A stretch of 64,000 nt of DNA from Flexilinea sp. (GCA_017432685.1 JAFRIR010000042.1:84122-148121), one strand, 5' to 3'. Numbered from the stretch's first letter, positions 1-8,139 are shown. Notes: generated by a model not told the origin, from the letters alone. Numbers and translations: made by a program.

Positions 1-307
1 TTTCGGCATTTTCTCTTTGTTTTTGCGATGCCGGAGTGTTTGACATCTGATAAGCAGGAACAACTTTATTACGTCTTTGTCCCTGACTGCCGTCTGCGAT
101 CAATATGGCCGGTCCGGACATTCCCGTCTGTCCTTTTGCTATGATCATCATGTTTTCCAACAGATCCCCGCGCCGCTGATTTTCCACCGCCCGATTCCAT
201 GCTTTACGGGAAATATTTCCATGAATTCCGATCGTACCTACCCTGTTGCCACGATCCCCGTTTCCGTTCGTTATATAAAGTTCAATTCCTTTTGTCCCTC
301 GTCCCAT
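1..307 (-). CDS. Phage hypothetical protein, partial (runs off left edge)
   Basis: An open frame begins at ATG 307 behind a GAGGTGA ribosome site and is still open at base 1, giving 102 N-terminal residues (MGRGTKGIELYI...). It is basic and glycine-rich at the start. I do not recognise the family. It is the first gene behind one of the repeated hairpin leaders (317-388), so it may be a separately controlled gene. Confidence 0.6.
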   Translation of the reverse strand, partial: MGRGTKGIELYITNGNGDRGNRVGTIGIHGNISRKAWNRAVENQRRGDLLENMMIIAKGQTGMSGPAILIADGSQGQRRNKVVPAYQMSNTPASQKQRENAE

Positions 308-316
308 AATTTCACC

Positions 317-388
317 TCACTTTAAAAAAAACAAAAGGCACACCGATCTGATGTGCCTTCTTAGGGTCTTTCTCTGCTATTCATTATA
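317..388 (-). promoter_or_regulatory. Leader module 1: -10 box, CCTAAGAAG motif, hairpin with U-tract
   Basis: Read on the minus strand there is a TATAAT (383-388) with no convincing -35, then GACCCTAAGAAG, then an 8-bp hairpin (arms 352-359 and 335-342) and a run of T (plus-strand A at 323-334), then the ribosome site of the gene starting at 307. The hairpin plus U-tract is an intrinsic terminator placed inside the 5' leader. Four related copies occur in this prophage. Confidence 0.6.
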
Positions 389-390
389 CT

Positions 391-1065
391 TTATTTTTTG
401 GCATTTTTGTTCGCCTTTTCTTCTGCCTCGATTTTCGCCATCTTCGCACTGAACGGCGTGTAGGCATCCTTCATCGGAACAACTTTCCCTTTCAGGTGAT
501 CCGGTATGATCCCATGAAACAGCACCATCTTCGGCTGCAGCTTTTCCATGACGTAATCATAGTCTTCCCAATAGGTGTCGAGCAGTTCCGGGCTTCTCAT
601 CAAGCCTTTCGATGCGGTGCTGATAATGGCATTTTTCGGCTCTCCGTCCAGACAGAATTTCAGATTTTGCGGGAGTGTCCAGGTGATGGTCGGTATCACC
701 GTGATCCCATTCATCTGCCAGTATGCAGCCAGCCAGTGTTTCCTGTAATGGTTGTAGACCTGCAATGCTTTCGGCATATCCGAGTATATACTGAAATCCG
801 GCGCCAGCACATAACGGAATTTCCTCAGCCTGTTGATGTACTTATCCGGGGAGTTCCACAACGCTTCAAACCGATAATCATCAATATAAAAATACATTCC
901 CAGTTTGGACGGGTCTTTCTTGCACTCATTAATATAGTGATACGGAATCCATCGGGTGGTTTCATCATATTCAGTGATCGGCTGTATCACGGGGATCCGG
1001 TATTCCCCCGTTCCCAGAAATGCAGCCTTTTCCAGATTTAGGAGCGGCAATTCGGATTTCTTCAT
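391..1065 (-). CDS. DUF4417-family phage protein (copy A)
   Basis: 224 residues matching the DUF4417 family, including the shared core YR(K)HW(L/V)AAY and the segment NGI/VxVIPTITW. Function is unknown. It starts at ATG 1065 with AGAGGAAG upstream and overlaps the stop of its paralog by 4 bases (ATGA), so the pair is translationally coupled. The two copies are similar along their whole length, showing a tandem duplication. Confidence 0.8.
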   Translation of the reverse strand: MKKSELPLLNLEKAAFLGTGEYRIPVIQPITEYDETTRWIPYHYINECKKDPSKLGMYFYIDDYRFEALWNSPDKYINRLRKFRYVLAPDFSIYSDMPKALQVYNHYRKHWLAAYWQMNGITVIPTITWTLPQNLKFCLDGEPKNAIISTASKGLMRSPELLDTYWEDYDYVMEKLQPKMVLFHGIIPDHLKGKVVPMKDAYTPFSAKMAKIEAEEKANKNAKK

Positions 1066-1772
1066 TTCTTCCTCTTCATCTGGCGTTCCCGTGTTTTCCG
1101 CTTCTGTTCATCGTGTTTCACCATGTCTTCCTTGTTGTATACTTTCCCGCCGAACAGCTCATATCCCCGTTCCAGCGGAATCACCTCATCTTTAATATCT
1201 TCCGGGATGATTCCATTGAACAGAATCTGTGTCGGCTGCAGTCTTTTCTTCATCTCTTCATATCCCATCCAGAAATTGTCAAAGAAATCCTTCGTCTGCA
1301 TCGTGCCGACGGTGGAAACGCAGACAACGGAATGAGTCGGTTCCCCATCAAACACAAACTGAAATGACTGCGGCAGCGCCCAGGTGATGGTCGGGATGAC
1401 GTTCACGCCGTTCATTTGCAGATAAGCGGCCACCCAGTGCTTGCGGTAATGATTCCACACCTGCATTGCTTTCGGCATATTCGTATAAATGCTGAACTCC
1501 GGGGAACAGACATAGCGGTATTGCTTCAGCCGGTCGATATACAGATCAGGAGCAGACCAAAGGCGTTCGAACTGATAGTCATGAACATGAAAGTGGACAC
1601 CCATTTTTGACGGGTCTTTTTTATTGCTTTTGACGTAATTAAATGGAATCCATTTCGTGGATGTATCATATTCCTTTATTTTTCCGACAATTACGGGAAC
1701 CCCGTACTCTCCGACACCTTCAAACAGGGCTTTTTCCATATTTAAAAGAGGAACTGTAAATTTTTTCGGCAT
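1062..1772 (-). CDS. DUF4417-family phage protein (copy B)
   Basis: 236 residues from ATG 1772, which has GGAG 8 bases upstream; a longer in-frame start at 1820 would sit inside the hairpin leader and is rejected. It is a full-length paralog of the next gene downstream, with the same order of motifs (PLLNMEKA, HYRKHW, VIPTITWALPQ) and a basic C-terminal tail that copy A lacks. DUF4417 proteins are common in phages and mobile elements of Bacillota and have no assigned role. Confidence 0.8.
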   Translation of the reverse strand: MPKKFTVPLLNMEKALFEGVGEYGVPVIVGKIKEYDTSTKWIPFNYVKSNKKDPSKMGVHFHVHDYQFERLWSAPDLYIDRLKQYRYVCSPEFSIYTNMPKAMQVWNHYRKHWVAAYLQMNGVNVIPTITWALPQSFQFVFDGEPTHSVVCVSTVGTMQTKDFFDNFWMGYEEMKKRLQPTQILFNGIIPEDIKDEVIPLERGYELFGGKVYNKEDMVKHDEQKRKTRERQMKRKK

Positions 1773-1777
1773 TTGTT

Positions 1778-1847
1778 TTCTCCTGGAACGAAAAGAAGGC
1801 ACAATCTGTCTATAGATCATGCCTTCTTAGGGTCTATGTTTATTTTA
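1778..1847 (-). promoter_or_regulatory. Leader module 2: -10 box, CCTAAGAAG motif, hairpin
   Basis: The minus strand shows TAAAAT (1842-1847), then GACCCTAAGAAGGC, an 8-bp stem (arms 1821-1828 and 1793-1800) and CTTTTCG, directly before the ribosome site of the DUF4417 copy B gene. It matches leader module 1 over the motif and stem base. Confidence 0.55.
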
Positions 1848-1897
1848 CTTTATAAGGGAATTTAAGTGTAATCATCTGAATAAGCTGAAAACTATCG

Positions 1898-3031
1898 TTA
1901 CACGGCAAATGCCCGAATCTCGTTAATCCCGTTATATTTCTTTCCATCGCATACCAGGACAGGAACGCTCTGGATGTCGTATTTCCTTGCAAGTTCGGCT
2001 GTAGCCTCGTCACTTACAACGATTTTCCGATATTGGATCCCTTTTTGATTCAAAACATTCTCTGCCATCTTGCAGTTTGGACAGGTCGCGGTCGAAAACA
2101 GCAGATTTTCTTCTTTCCTCTCAATATCAGGGTTGTATTCTTTTCTCTCGATAAACTCCTGCGCTTTCCCGTCATTCCAGTTCCGCAGCGGACGGTAATA
2201 CCCCGTGATGCGGCTGTACACTTCTGTTTCTTTCCCGCAATGCGGACATTTGGTCACTTCACCCACAAGATATCCGTGTTCCGGGCAGACGGAATAGGTC
2301 GGGGACAGCGTGTAATATGGCAGATGGTAGTTTTCTGCGATTTTGCGCACCAAAGAGGCCGCCGCTTTCCATCCATTCAGCCGTTCCCCGAGAAATACAT
2401 GAAAGACCGTCCCCGATGTGTAAAGCGTTTGCAGACTGTCCTGAAGATCGAGGGCTTCAAATATATCCTCTGTGTATCCGACAGGCAGATTAGACGAATT
2501 GGTATAGTACGGTGTCCCGTCCGATGCTGTGATGATATCCGGCCACCGTTCTTTATCATGCTTCGCCAGACGATAAGCTGTAGACTCTGCCGGGGTTGCT
2601 TCCAGGTTGAACAGATCGCCGTATTTTTCCTGATAATCGGACAGCCGTTCCCGCATATGATTCAGTACATCACGGGCAAACTGCTGTGTTTCGGGATGGG
2701 TCAGATCTTTACGCAGCCATTTTGCATTCAATCCCGCTTCATTCATGCCGACAATACCGAGTGTGGAAAAATGGTTGTTGAACGTGCCTAAATACCGTTT
2801 TGCATACGGATACATTCCCGCTTCCAAATACTTTGTCAGCACTTTTCGTTTGATGTCCAGGGATCGGGCTGCAATGTCCATCAGATGATCAAGACGATTG
2901 TAAAAATCAGCTTCATCTTCCGCAAGGTATGCCATTCTCGGCAGGTTCAGCGTGACCACACCAATGGAGCCGGTACTCTCGCCGGAACCGAAATAGCCGC
3001 CGGATTTCTTTCGCAGTTCAATAACATTCAT
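1898..3031 (-). CDS. nrdD: Anaerobic ribonucleotide reductase, C-terminal half, fused to redoxin domain
   Basis: 377 residues. Residues 10-300 match the C-terminal half of class III reductase NrdD: GSIGVVTLNLPR, GTFNNHFSTLGIVGMNEA, a zinc site (CPEH...CPHC) and the glycyl-radical loop RITGYYRPLRNWNDGK. From about 308 a glutaredoxin/NrdH-like domain with CPNC follows. The N-terminal half, which holds the ATP cone and the thiyl-radical cysteine region, is missing, although ATG 3031 has a good GGGGAG site. The upstream gene is ParB-like, and no N-terminal partner is in the window. It is therefore a split, truncated or trans-acting NrdD. NrdD makes dNTPs without oxygen and needs an NrdG activase, which I also do not see. 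Confidence 0.85.
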   Translation of the reverse strand: MNVIELRKKSGGYFGSGESTGSIGVVTLNLPRMAYLAEDEADFYNRLDHLMDIAARSLDIKRKVLTKYLEAGMYPYAKRYLGTFNNHFSTLGIVGMNEAGLNAKWLRKDLTHPETQQFARDVLNHMRERLSDYQEKYGDLFNLEATPAESTAYRLAKHDKERWPDIITASDGTPYYTNSSNLPVGYTEDIFEALDLQDSLQTLYTSGTVFHVFLGERLNGWKAAASLVRKIAENYHLPYYTLSPTYSVCPEHGYLVGEVTKCPHCGKETEVYSRITGYYRPLRNWNDGKAQEFIERKEYNPDIERKEENLLFSTATCPNCKMAENVLNQKGIQYRKIVVSDEATAELARKYDIQSVPVLVCDGKKYNGINEIRAFAV

Positions 3032-3040
3032 GTTGCTCCC

Positions 3041-3808
3041 CTATGCCACCTTATTGTCGATCCGGTATTCCTCATAGAAGAACAGCCGGTTTTCTTTCTT
3101 CTTGCCTTTGTTGTAGGCATTCTGCACAGATTCGAGCAGCCTTTCAAAGCTCTGGGCGAACACGTCACGCGGGTCTGTGTTGCGCAGTGCTTCAATAACC
3201 TTGTCATGATTAAGATCCTTGTTTTTCCTGCCGTAATCCACAAGGTAGAAGACCACCCTGTCCCGATTGTCCCGCCGACCGCCGAACTTATCCATGACCG
3301 GGGAATACTTTTTACGGATGTTCAGCGCCTGACTGGCCATGATGTAATCATATTCCGTGAAAATCAGTTCCCCGGCTTTAGTTTTTTCGCTCATGTTGCC
3401 GCTTGTGTGGACATACACAGAATTCAGCACCGTCGCAACATTCACACCGAAAAACTGCATCAGCTGATAAACACGCTGATAGTCCTTTATTCCGGATTCC
3501 GCGTACGACTTGATGTAGTCAAGCGGTTTCCACGCCTTGTTATGCGTATTCATCACCCGGCAGCAATTCAGGTCTGCTGACTCCACGATGTGGTATTCCA
3601 CAGGCATATTCAGCCGCTGCAGTGCTTCCAGCCGTCCCTGACCGTCGATGACTTCCATCTTTCGGTTGACGATGATGGGATTGCTTACCCATCCGACCTT
3701 TTTGATCGAATCTACCAGGGATTTCACCCGCGATTCGTCAGCATTCCGATTTCCCTTTAGTTTGCGAAAAATCGAATAGTCACTTGTGCGCAATATCTGT
3801 CCTTCCAT
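3041..3808 (-). CDS. ParB/Srx-fold nuclease-like protein
   Basis: 255 residues from ATG 3808 behind GGAAAGG; a longer start at 3865 would overlap the previous gene. Residues 20-70 contain the ParB N-terminal signature: VKSLVDSIKKVGWVSNPIIVN followed by VIDGQGRLEALQRL. The rest has no recognised domain. In phages such proteins can be partition factors, methyltransferase-associated DNA binders or nucleases; the gene context does not decide. Confidence 0.75.
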   Translation of the reverse strand: MEGQILRTSDYSIFRKLKGNRNADESRVKSLVDSIKKVGWVSNPIIVNRKMEVIDGQGRLEALQRLNMPVEYHIVESADLNCCRVMNTHNKAWKPLDYIKSYAESGIKDYQRVYQLMQFFGVNVATVLNSVYVHTSGNMSEKTKAGELIFTEYDYIMASQALNIRKKYSPVMDKFGGRRDNRDRVVFYLVDYGRKNKDLNHDKVIEALRNTDPRDVFAQSFERLLESVQNAYNKGKKKENRLFFYEEYRIDNKVA

Positions 3809-3833
3809 TGTTTTTTCCTTTCCTTTTCTGCGC

Positions 3834-4040
3834 TTACTTGACTTCTGCAAAATAGCAGACCGCATCGCCCTGCGGGGAATAGAAGATCCCGTCAGCAGTG
3901 TCCAGTCTGTAGCCTTTCTCGGAGATCAGCTTTTCCACGACGTTCCCGCGAAAGTTTCCCGGCATCAGCCTGTCAAGCCGTGCCTCGTCGTATTTGCCAG
4001 CGGCCATATATCCGCCCATCACATAATAGCGTCCGCGCAT
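3834..4040 (-). CDS. Hypothetical phage protein, 68 aa
   Basis: ATG 4040 follows GGAG. The protein is basic in the first half with a short C-terminal segment YSPQGDAVCYFAEVK. It ends 26 bases before the ParB-like gene. I recognise no family. Confidence 0.55.
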   Translation of the reverse strand: MRGRYYVMGGYMAAGKYDEARLDRLMPGNFRGNVVEKLISEKGYRLDTADGIFYSPQGDAVCYFAEVK

Positions 4041-4042
4041 TA

Positions 4043-4549
4043 TTATTCTCCTTCTGCTCCAAGATGATTTTTCAGGTTCTTCACCTTTCCGAGGAATTCG
4101 CGAAATTCCGCAGCAGAATCCAGGTATTTTTCCACTTCCTCAGCGACATTGCTGTACGTTGCCAGCATTTTCCGCAGCGTTTTGTTTTGCTCCCGCTCCC
4201 GTTCCGCTGTCGTTAAACGTCCTTTGAGCGTTGCAATTTGACTGCACAGTTCCTTGTTTTCGTCTCTCAGTACGTCAATCTTTGATTCCAGATCGTCGAT
4301 GATTTGATCCTTCTTGTCCCTTGACCGTTCTTTGAACACGATTTCGATGGTAGCGTCCTGATCCCCGGGGAGAATCAGCTCAAGACGATTGTTATCATAT
4401 TCATAGACATAGCCGTTATCACAACCGGCACAGTTTTCCGTTGCGAATATTACAAAGTCCTCCCCGCTCGAATCGTACTTAAATCCGCATCCGAACAACA
4501 CTTTTGCCTTATTCCAGGCATCTTCCCTACTTTGCGCTTGAATTCTCAT
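4043..4549 (-). CDS. Hypothetical coiled-coil protein
   Basis: 168 residues from ATG 4549 with AGGAG upstream. The first 85 residues contain CGFKYDSSGEDF and a Cys pair (CAGC); residues 85-150 form a heptad-rich coiled coil (KKDQIIDDLESKIDVLRDE onward). It ends 2 bases before the next gene. No family recognised. Confidence 0.6.
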   Translation of the reverse strand: MRIQAQSREDAWNKAKVLFGCGFKYDSSGEDFVIFATENCAGCDNGYVYEYDNNRLELILPGDQDATIEIVFKERSRDKKDQIIDDLESKIDVLRDENKELCSQIATLKGRLTTAEREREQNKTLRKMLATYSNVAEEVEKYLDSAAEFREFLGKVKNLKNHLGAEGE

Positions 4550-4553
4550 TTTG

Positions 4554-4751
4554 TTATTTCTCCTTCCTGAATCCTGCAAAAATTATGTGATACATATCCA
4601 ACACCTTACCGTACACCCCGAAATCGGGATCGTCCCAGTAGTGGGTAGTTTCAGTGAATCCGGCTTTTCTCGCCTCTGCTTCACTGTCATAAACATCCTC
4701 GATGAATACCGTCGAAAAGCGCGGTGTTTTTACGTAATCTCCTTTTTCCAT
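4554..4751 (-). CDS. Small conserved phage protein, 65 aa
   Basis: ATG 4751 is preceded by AGGAGGTTGAC, the same ribosome-site context as several neighbours. The residues DVYDSEAEARKAGFTE and DPDFGVYGK resemble short conserved hypothetical proteins of Clostridia phages that carry an HYxDDPDYxVYG motif. Function unknown. Confidence 0.65.
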   Translation of the reverse strand: MEKGDYVKTPRFSTVFIEDVYDSEAEARKAGFTETTHYWDDPDFGVYGKVLDMYHIIFAGFRKEK

Positions 4752-4763
4752 GTCAACCTCCTG

Positions 4764-4973
4764 TTAGCGATAAATGATATTGACAATTGGTTTCCCAAAA
4801 AGCTTGAAATATGAATTGATATATTTTTCGATGTCTTCAATATTCCGTTCTGTGTGATAGGGAAGCCTTCCTTTCTCATAATCATCATTGAAATACATAT
4901 CCGCAACGGTTTCTTTGCCTAAAACCCCGTAATCAGCTTTCCAAATAACCAGTGTCTTAATCCTGCGTTCCAT
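4764..4973 (-). CDS. Hypothetical phage protein, 69 aa
   Basis: ATG 4973 follows GGAGTGACT. Slightly basic, with aromatic residues and no recognised domain. An in-frame start at 5030 overlaps the previous gene and lacks a ribosome site. Confidence 0.55.
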   Translation of the reverse strand: MERRIKTLVIWKADYGVLGKETVADMYFNDDYEKGRLPYHTERNIEDIEKYINSYFKLFGKPIVNIIYR

Positions 4974-4975
4974 AG

Positions 4976-5164
4976 TCACTCCTGTGAAGCACCCTGCTTC
5001 CGGCAATATTCCTTGTAGTCTTCCCACCATCCCAGCGTGCGGATAATTCGCTGCTCGTTTCTTATCCAGGGCATCATCTCTTTTATCATGCGCTGCTCAT
5101 CCCACAAAACCATGCGAAAGAATTCGTCGCGGGCTTCTGCGCTTACCTGAACCATGTTTTCCAT
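4976..5164 (-). CDS. Hypothetical phage protein, 62 aa
   Basis: ATG 5164 follows GGGAGGTTGACA. Predicted helical, with repeated RM/WIRNEQR segments. Two bases separate it from the next gene. No family recognised. Confidence 0.55.
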   Translation of the reverse strand: MENMVQVSAEARDEFFRMVLWDEQRMIKEMMPWIRNEQRIIRTLGWWEDYKEYCRKQGASQE

Positions 5165-5180
5165 TGTCAACCTCCCTGTC

Positions 5181-5543
5181 TTACAGTTTGATCACATCAT
5201 CCGTGATTGTCTGGATTTCGAAATTATCGAAAATCACCAAACGACAACTGAGACCGCTCTTGATGACTTTGTAGATACCGTATTTCAGATAGTTCCGGCT
5301 TGTATTGAGCGTGTCGATAATATAATCGTATTCGCCGATCTCCATCAGCTTCCCGGTCAGCAGTTCCGCAAGCCACTTGACAGCTTCGGAGATCATTCCA
5401 AAACCATCGTAGACAAATTCGATGAAAACATCTTCCATGTCCGGATGAATGTTGATTTTTTCCAGACCAAATGCCTTGAAAATGGTGTCGAGCTTTTCAG
5501 CATTCGTGATGTCTTCTTCAAAATTAATGGTAATGTAACTCAT
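5181..5543 (-). CDS. Hypothetical phage protein, 120 aa
   Basis: First gene behind the phage promoter at 5584-5611, with GGGGGTTAAC before ATG 5543. Acidic protein, no recognised domain. It starts a short operon running left to the ParB-like gene. Confidence 0.6.
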   Translation of the reverse strand: MSYITINFEEDITNAEKLDTIFKAFGLEKINIHPDMEDVFIEFVYDGFGMISEAVKWLAELLTGKLMEIGEYDYIIDTLNTSRNYLKYGIYKVIKSGLSCRLVIFDNFEIQTITDDVIKL

Positions 5544-5583
5544 GTTAACCCCCGTTATTTATTTTCTGTCATCAATATATATA

Positions 5584-5611
5584 ATTATAGTCACTATTAT
5601 TTATTTGTCAA
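5584..5611 (-). promoter_or_regulatory. Repeated phage promoter, copy 1
   Basis: On the minus strand TTGACA (5606-5611) and TATAAT (5584-5589) are separated by 16 bases. AATAAATA follows the -35 and TATATAT follows the -10, as in the other copies. It reads into the gene starting at 5543. Confidence 0.75.
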
Positions 5612-5661
5612 GCGCTTTTTTTGATTTCGTTATAAAAGAATCGAAAATTTTTTCCCGGCTA

Positions 5662-5913
5662 TTAGGCCGCCGGGATGGCACTCAGCGAACGGCGAAGCTC
5701 CCCAGCAGCTTCGTTGGCACCCGCGCCGTCAGCGACCCACTGGCCGTACTCATCCAGCCAACCGTAGGAGCGCAGGAGACAGCGCAGAACATTGAGCTTT
5801 CCCCAGATGGGAGAACCGGGCTCTTCCCGTTCTGATTCAACGAAAGTATCGAAAACATAATCGAAAAATTCGACCTTGGACATTTCACGACCGTTGATAG
5901 TGATGATGTTCAT
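5662..5913 (-). CDS. Hypothetical phage protein, 83 aa
   Basis: ATG 5913 is preceded by GGGAGGTGCAC; the ATG six bases upstream is less well placed. Acidic with an alanine-rich C-terminus. A GC-rich hairpin (CCCGGC...GCCGGG, 5661-5681 and beyond the stop) closes the gene. No family recognised. Confidence 0.55.
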   Translation of the reverse strand: MNIITINGREMSKVEFFDYVFDTFVESEREEPGSPIWGKLNVLRCLLRSYGWLDEYGQWVADGAGANEAAGELRRSLSAIPAA

Positions 5914-5925
5914 GTGCACCTCCCA

Positions 5926-6189
5926 TTACACCAGAAGACTGGCTTCGATTCCATATCCAGCCAAAACCGCTTTAGCTTCTTCGAGCTGCGCCCACAACTC
6001 GGCTGAATGCCTTTCCAGATACCACTCCGGAGCAGTGCTGAGCTGATTGTCAGCATCGAAATAGAGCCATTCGGCCAGCGCAATACCATCGCTGATCTGC
6101 TTTGCTTCAGCAGCTTCCCAGAAGGGGGGCAGATCAGCAATGCTGTTCATATCGGCGATAGTGGTGTTGTAATCGAAGTTTCCTGTCAT
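5926..6189 (-). CDS. Hypothetical phage protein, 87 aa
   Basis: First gene behind promoter copy 2; AAAGGTTGGTTGACAG precedes ATG 6189. Acidic, with WLYFDADNQL and WAQLEEAKAVLAG. Its short size, acidity and DxQW/WLYFD-type segments resemble the gene at 15636, which follows promoter copy 3. Function unknown. Confidence 0.6.
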   Translation of the reverse strand: MTGNFDYNTTIADMNSIADLPPFWEAAEAKQISDGIALAEWLYFDADNQLSTAPEWYLERHSAELWAQLEEAKAVLAGYGIEASLLV

Positions 6190-6244
6190 CTGTCAACCAA
6201 CCTTTCGTTACATGTCTGTGTTTTTCTGTTCTCAACTATATATA

Positions 6245-6272
6245 ATTATATCCATTGTTATATATTTGTCAA
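6245..6272 (-). promoter_or_regulatory. Repeated phage promoter, copy 2
   Basis: TTGACA (6267-6272), 16-base spacer, TATAAT (6245-6250) on the minus strand. The sequence downstream of the -10, TATATATAGTTGAGA, is shared with copies 3 and 4. It lies between the endolysin terminator and the gene starting at 6189. Confidence 0.8.
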
Positions 6273-6312
6273 TATTACTTTCCTAATATATTACATAACA
6301 ATTAAAAAAATT

Positions 6313-6333
6313 CCCCGACCGTTCAGATCGGGG
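6313..6333 (-). terminator. Intrinsic terminator after endolysin
   Basis: Minus-strand stem CCCCGA/TCGGGG (arms 6328-6333 and 6313-6318) followed by AATTTTTTT, 13 bases after the endolysin stop. It ends the lysis transcript before promoter copy 2. Confidence 0.8.
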
Positions 6334-6345
6334 ATAAATGATTTA

Positions 6346-7110
6346 TCAGCAATCAATCTGCCGCAGGATATCCGTGCCGAAGCCGTCATACTCTGCAATC
6401 AGCATGTAATCATCGCATATCTTATGATACGGAAGATTATTGAACATCACCACATCCGGGGAGACAACCACCTTTGCGCCTTTCAGCAGTCTGCCGCATA
6501 CCAGGTAATTCTCTGCATCGCGGAGATTCGCCTCGTCACAAATCACCTCGCATAAACCGCCGTCGATTTTCTGCTCGTTTTTCTGTGATACCCCGGCTGT
6601 CGTTCCGTACAGGACACTCGGATAGCCGTAGGATGGCTGCTGCACCGTATTGACATTATTTGATTGTTGTGTATTCTGGATAATGGAATCATCAACTGTC
6701 ATCATCGGAAGGAACGTCACCGGATTCTGATGGGAACGCCAGTTGAGCCGTTCTTTCCTTGCTTCAAAATGCAGATGGGGCCCTGTCGAATTGCCCGTGT
6801 TGCCGGACAGCCCGATAACGTCTCCCTGCTTTACCTGCGCGCCTTTGATCACGTGTCTTTCAGACAGGTGAGCATAGAAGGTTGACTTTCCGTCCGGGTG
6901 CTGAATCTCAATCAGATGACCGTACCCGCTGCTGTCAAAGTCAGAATACGCCACAACGCCATCACCTGAAGCCAGAATCGGCGTTCCCTTCGGACAGGCA
7001 TAATCTATGCCTGAGTGCGGTCTGCCCTTGTACGTCACTCCCGGAATCACGACACCGTACTCCTGGGATATGGGCCACGTTCCTTTAAATGGCTGTCTGT
7101 ATGTAATCAT
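6346..7110 (-). CDS. Endolysin: M23 peptidase with C-terminal SH3-like domain
   Basis: 254 residues. Residues 25-130 form an M23 (LytM/lysostaphin-type) zinc peptidase: metal ligands H32 and D36 in PHSGIDYA, H81 in YAHL, and H112/H114 in PHLHFE. The remainder, from about 170, looks like an SH3-type wall-binding domain. The enzyme would cut peptidoglycan cross-bridges at lysis. It follows two membrane proteins (holin cassette). No signal peptide is visible, so release needs the holin. Confidence 0.9.
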   Translation of the reverse strand: MITYRQPFKGTWPISQEYGVVIPGVTYKGRPHSGIDYACPKGTPILASGDGVVAYSDFDSSGYGHLIEIQHPDGKSTFYAHLSERHVIKGAQVKQGDVIGLSGNTGNSTGPHLHFEARKERLNWRSHQNPVTFLPMMTVDDSIIQNTQQSNNVNTVQQPSYGYPSVLYGTTAGVSQKNEQKIDGGLCEVICDEANLRDAENYLVCGRLLKGAKVVVSPDVVMFNNLPYHKICDDYMLIAEYDGFGTDILRQIDC

Positions 7111-7120
7111 AAATTACCGC

Positions 7121-7504
7121 CTATACTTCTATTTTCAGCTTCCATCTTGAAGCCTTTTTTACAAGATTTTCATTGGATATTTTTCTGAATTCTTCAAGCT
7201 CTTTATTCGCTCTTTCCAGTCCGCCGTTATGAGTCCCTGTCATTACGCAATGAACCAGTTCATGATCCAGATCCGTCATCACCTGCATTCCGCGGAGAAG
7301 CAGATAGTTATCATATTCCCGCTCTTTGCGTCCTTCCAGGTTCTCCCGCCGAATTTCTTCCTGTTGGGTTTTCAAAGCTGTCTTGAATTGTGTAGATACT
7401 GAAGCTGCTGCCTTTTTTACCATCCACACAATGATCCCCAGGGCGATGATTCCAACCACGAACCAGAATTCGGTTGATACATGTGTTTTGAGAAATTCGA
7501 TCAT
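7121..7504 (-). CDS. Single-pass membrane protein of lysis cassette (holin-associated)
   Basis: 127 residues: an N-terminal transmembrane helix (about 12-30, FWFVVGIIALGIIVWMV) then a charged, helical cytoplasmic part. It overlaps the holin stop by 4 bases and precedes the endolysin, so it probably belongs to lysis as a second holin or regulator. Not assigned to a named family. Confidence 0.7.
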   Translation of the reverse strand: MIEFLKTHVSTEFWFVVGIIALGIIVWMVKKAAASVSTQFKTALKTQQEEIRRENLEGRKEREYDNYLLLRGMQVMTDLDHELVHCVMTGTHNGGLERANKELEEFRKISNENLVKKASRWKLKIEV

Positions 7505-8055
7505 GCGCTTGCCTTAGCCTTTTCTTTCGGTTTTTCTTCGGCTTCAGTTTTGGCTTCCGCTTTCACTTCGGCTTTCGGTTCTTTTATTTCTTCTTTGGGT
7601 TCTTCGGTGCTTTGCACGGTTTCCGGCATGATGTATTCATATTCATATTCACACTCATCTCCTTCCTCTTCGTCAAAATCGTCTTCATCATCGTCATCAT
7701 CGATATAGGATTCATACGGGTTACCGTAATCGTTCATATCCTTCACAGCAGCTTCGATGTAGCCAAGGATAATGTCGATATCAAGCTTGATTCCTTTGGC
7801 AGCCAGGTATTTTTCCACAAAGTTGATCGCATATTCCAGCTTTTTCTTGCCTTCGCCGCTGCCATATACCTGTTCGGCCGCCGTCACTGCTTCACGGCAT
7901 ACAACTTTACAGATTTCATATAATTCGGGATTCTTGTCTTTCAGTTTTCTGAACATTTCAATCGCTTTTTCCATCGCCCACGCCGCCAGTGCAGCCGCCA
8001 GAATCGGCAGGGATGCTTCCAATACCGCCTGCAATACTTTACTCAATAGTTCCAT
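7501..8055 (-). CDS. Phage holin, LL-H family
   Basis: 184 residues from ATG 8055 (GAGGT upstream). One hydrophobic helix at about 12-32 (ASLPILAAALAAWAM) is followed by the LL-H holin signature: VCREAVTAAEQVYGSGEGKK, then FVEKYLAAKGIKLD and GYIEAAV. The C-terminal 70 residues are a very acidic stretch (DDDDDEDDFDEEEG) and an EPK/EAK-rich tail, unusual for the family and probably unstructured. It permeabilises the membrane to let the endolysin out. Confidence 0.85.
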   Translation of the reverse strand: MELLSKVLQAVLEASLPILAAALAAWAMEKAIEMFRKLKDKNPELYEICKVVCREAVTAAEQVYGSGEGKKKLEYAINFVEKYLAAKGIKLDIDIILGYIEAAVKDMNDYGNPYESYIDDDDDEDDFDEEEGDECEYEYEYIMPETVQSTEEPKEEIKEPKAEVKAEAKTEAEEKPKEKAKASA

Positions 8056-8065
8056 ATTTACCTCA

Positions 8066-8139
8066 CTTCGCTTAAATAAAATAAGCACACCTGTCAAGAT
8101 GTGCTTTCTTAGAGACCGTTATCTTATGTAATTATTTTA
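8066..8139 (-). promoter_or_regulatory. Leader module 3 before the holin gene
   Basis: TAAAAT (8134-8139), then TCTCTAAGAAAGCACA, a 7-bp hairpin (arms 8100-8106 and 8083-8089) and TATTTTATTT, then the holin ribosome site. It matches modules 1, 2 and 4 in layout and motif. Confidence 0.55.

Noticed and set aside
2033..2791. Long plus-strand frame of 252 codons opposite nrdD
   Set aside because: It is the antisense of the clearly conserved nrdD/redoxin gene and has no ribosome site or recognisable domain.
3028..3243. 71-codon minus frame inside the ParB-like gene as a missing NrdD part
   Set aside because: Its sequence is low-information, basic and unlike NrdD, and it is an out-of-frame shadow of the ParB-like gene.
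5650..5685. Terminator after the gene at 5662
   Set aside because: The stem CCCGGC/GCCGGG is strong, but on the minus strand it is followed by A6 then T4, not a proper U-tract, so termination is unsure.
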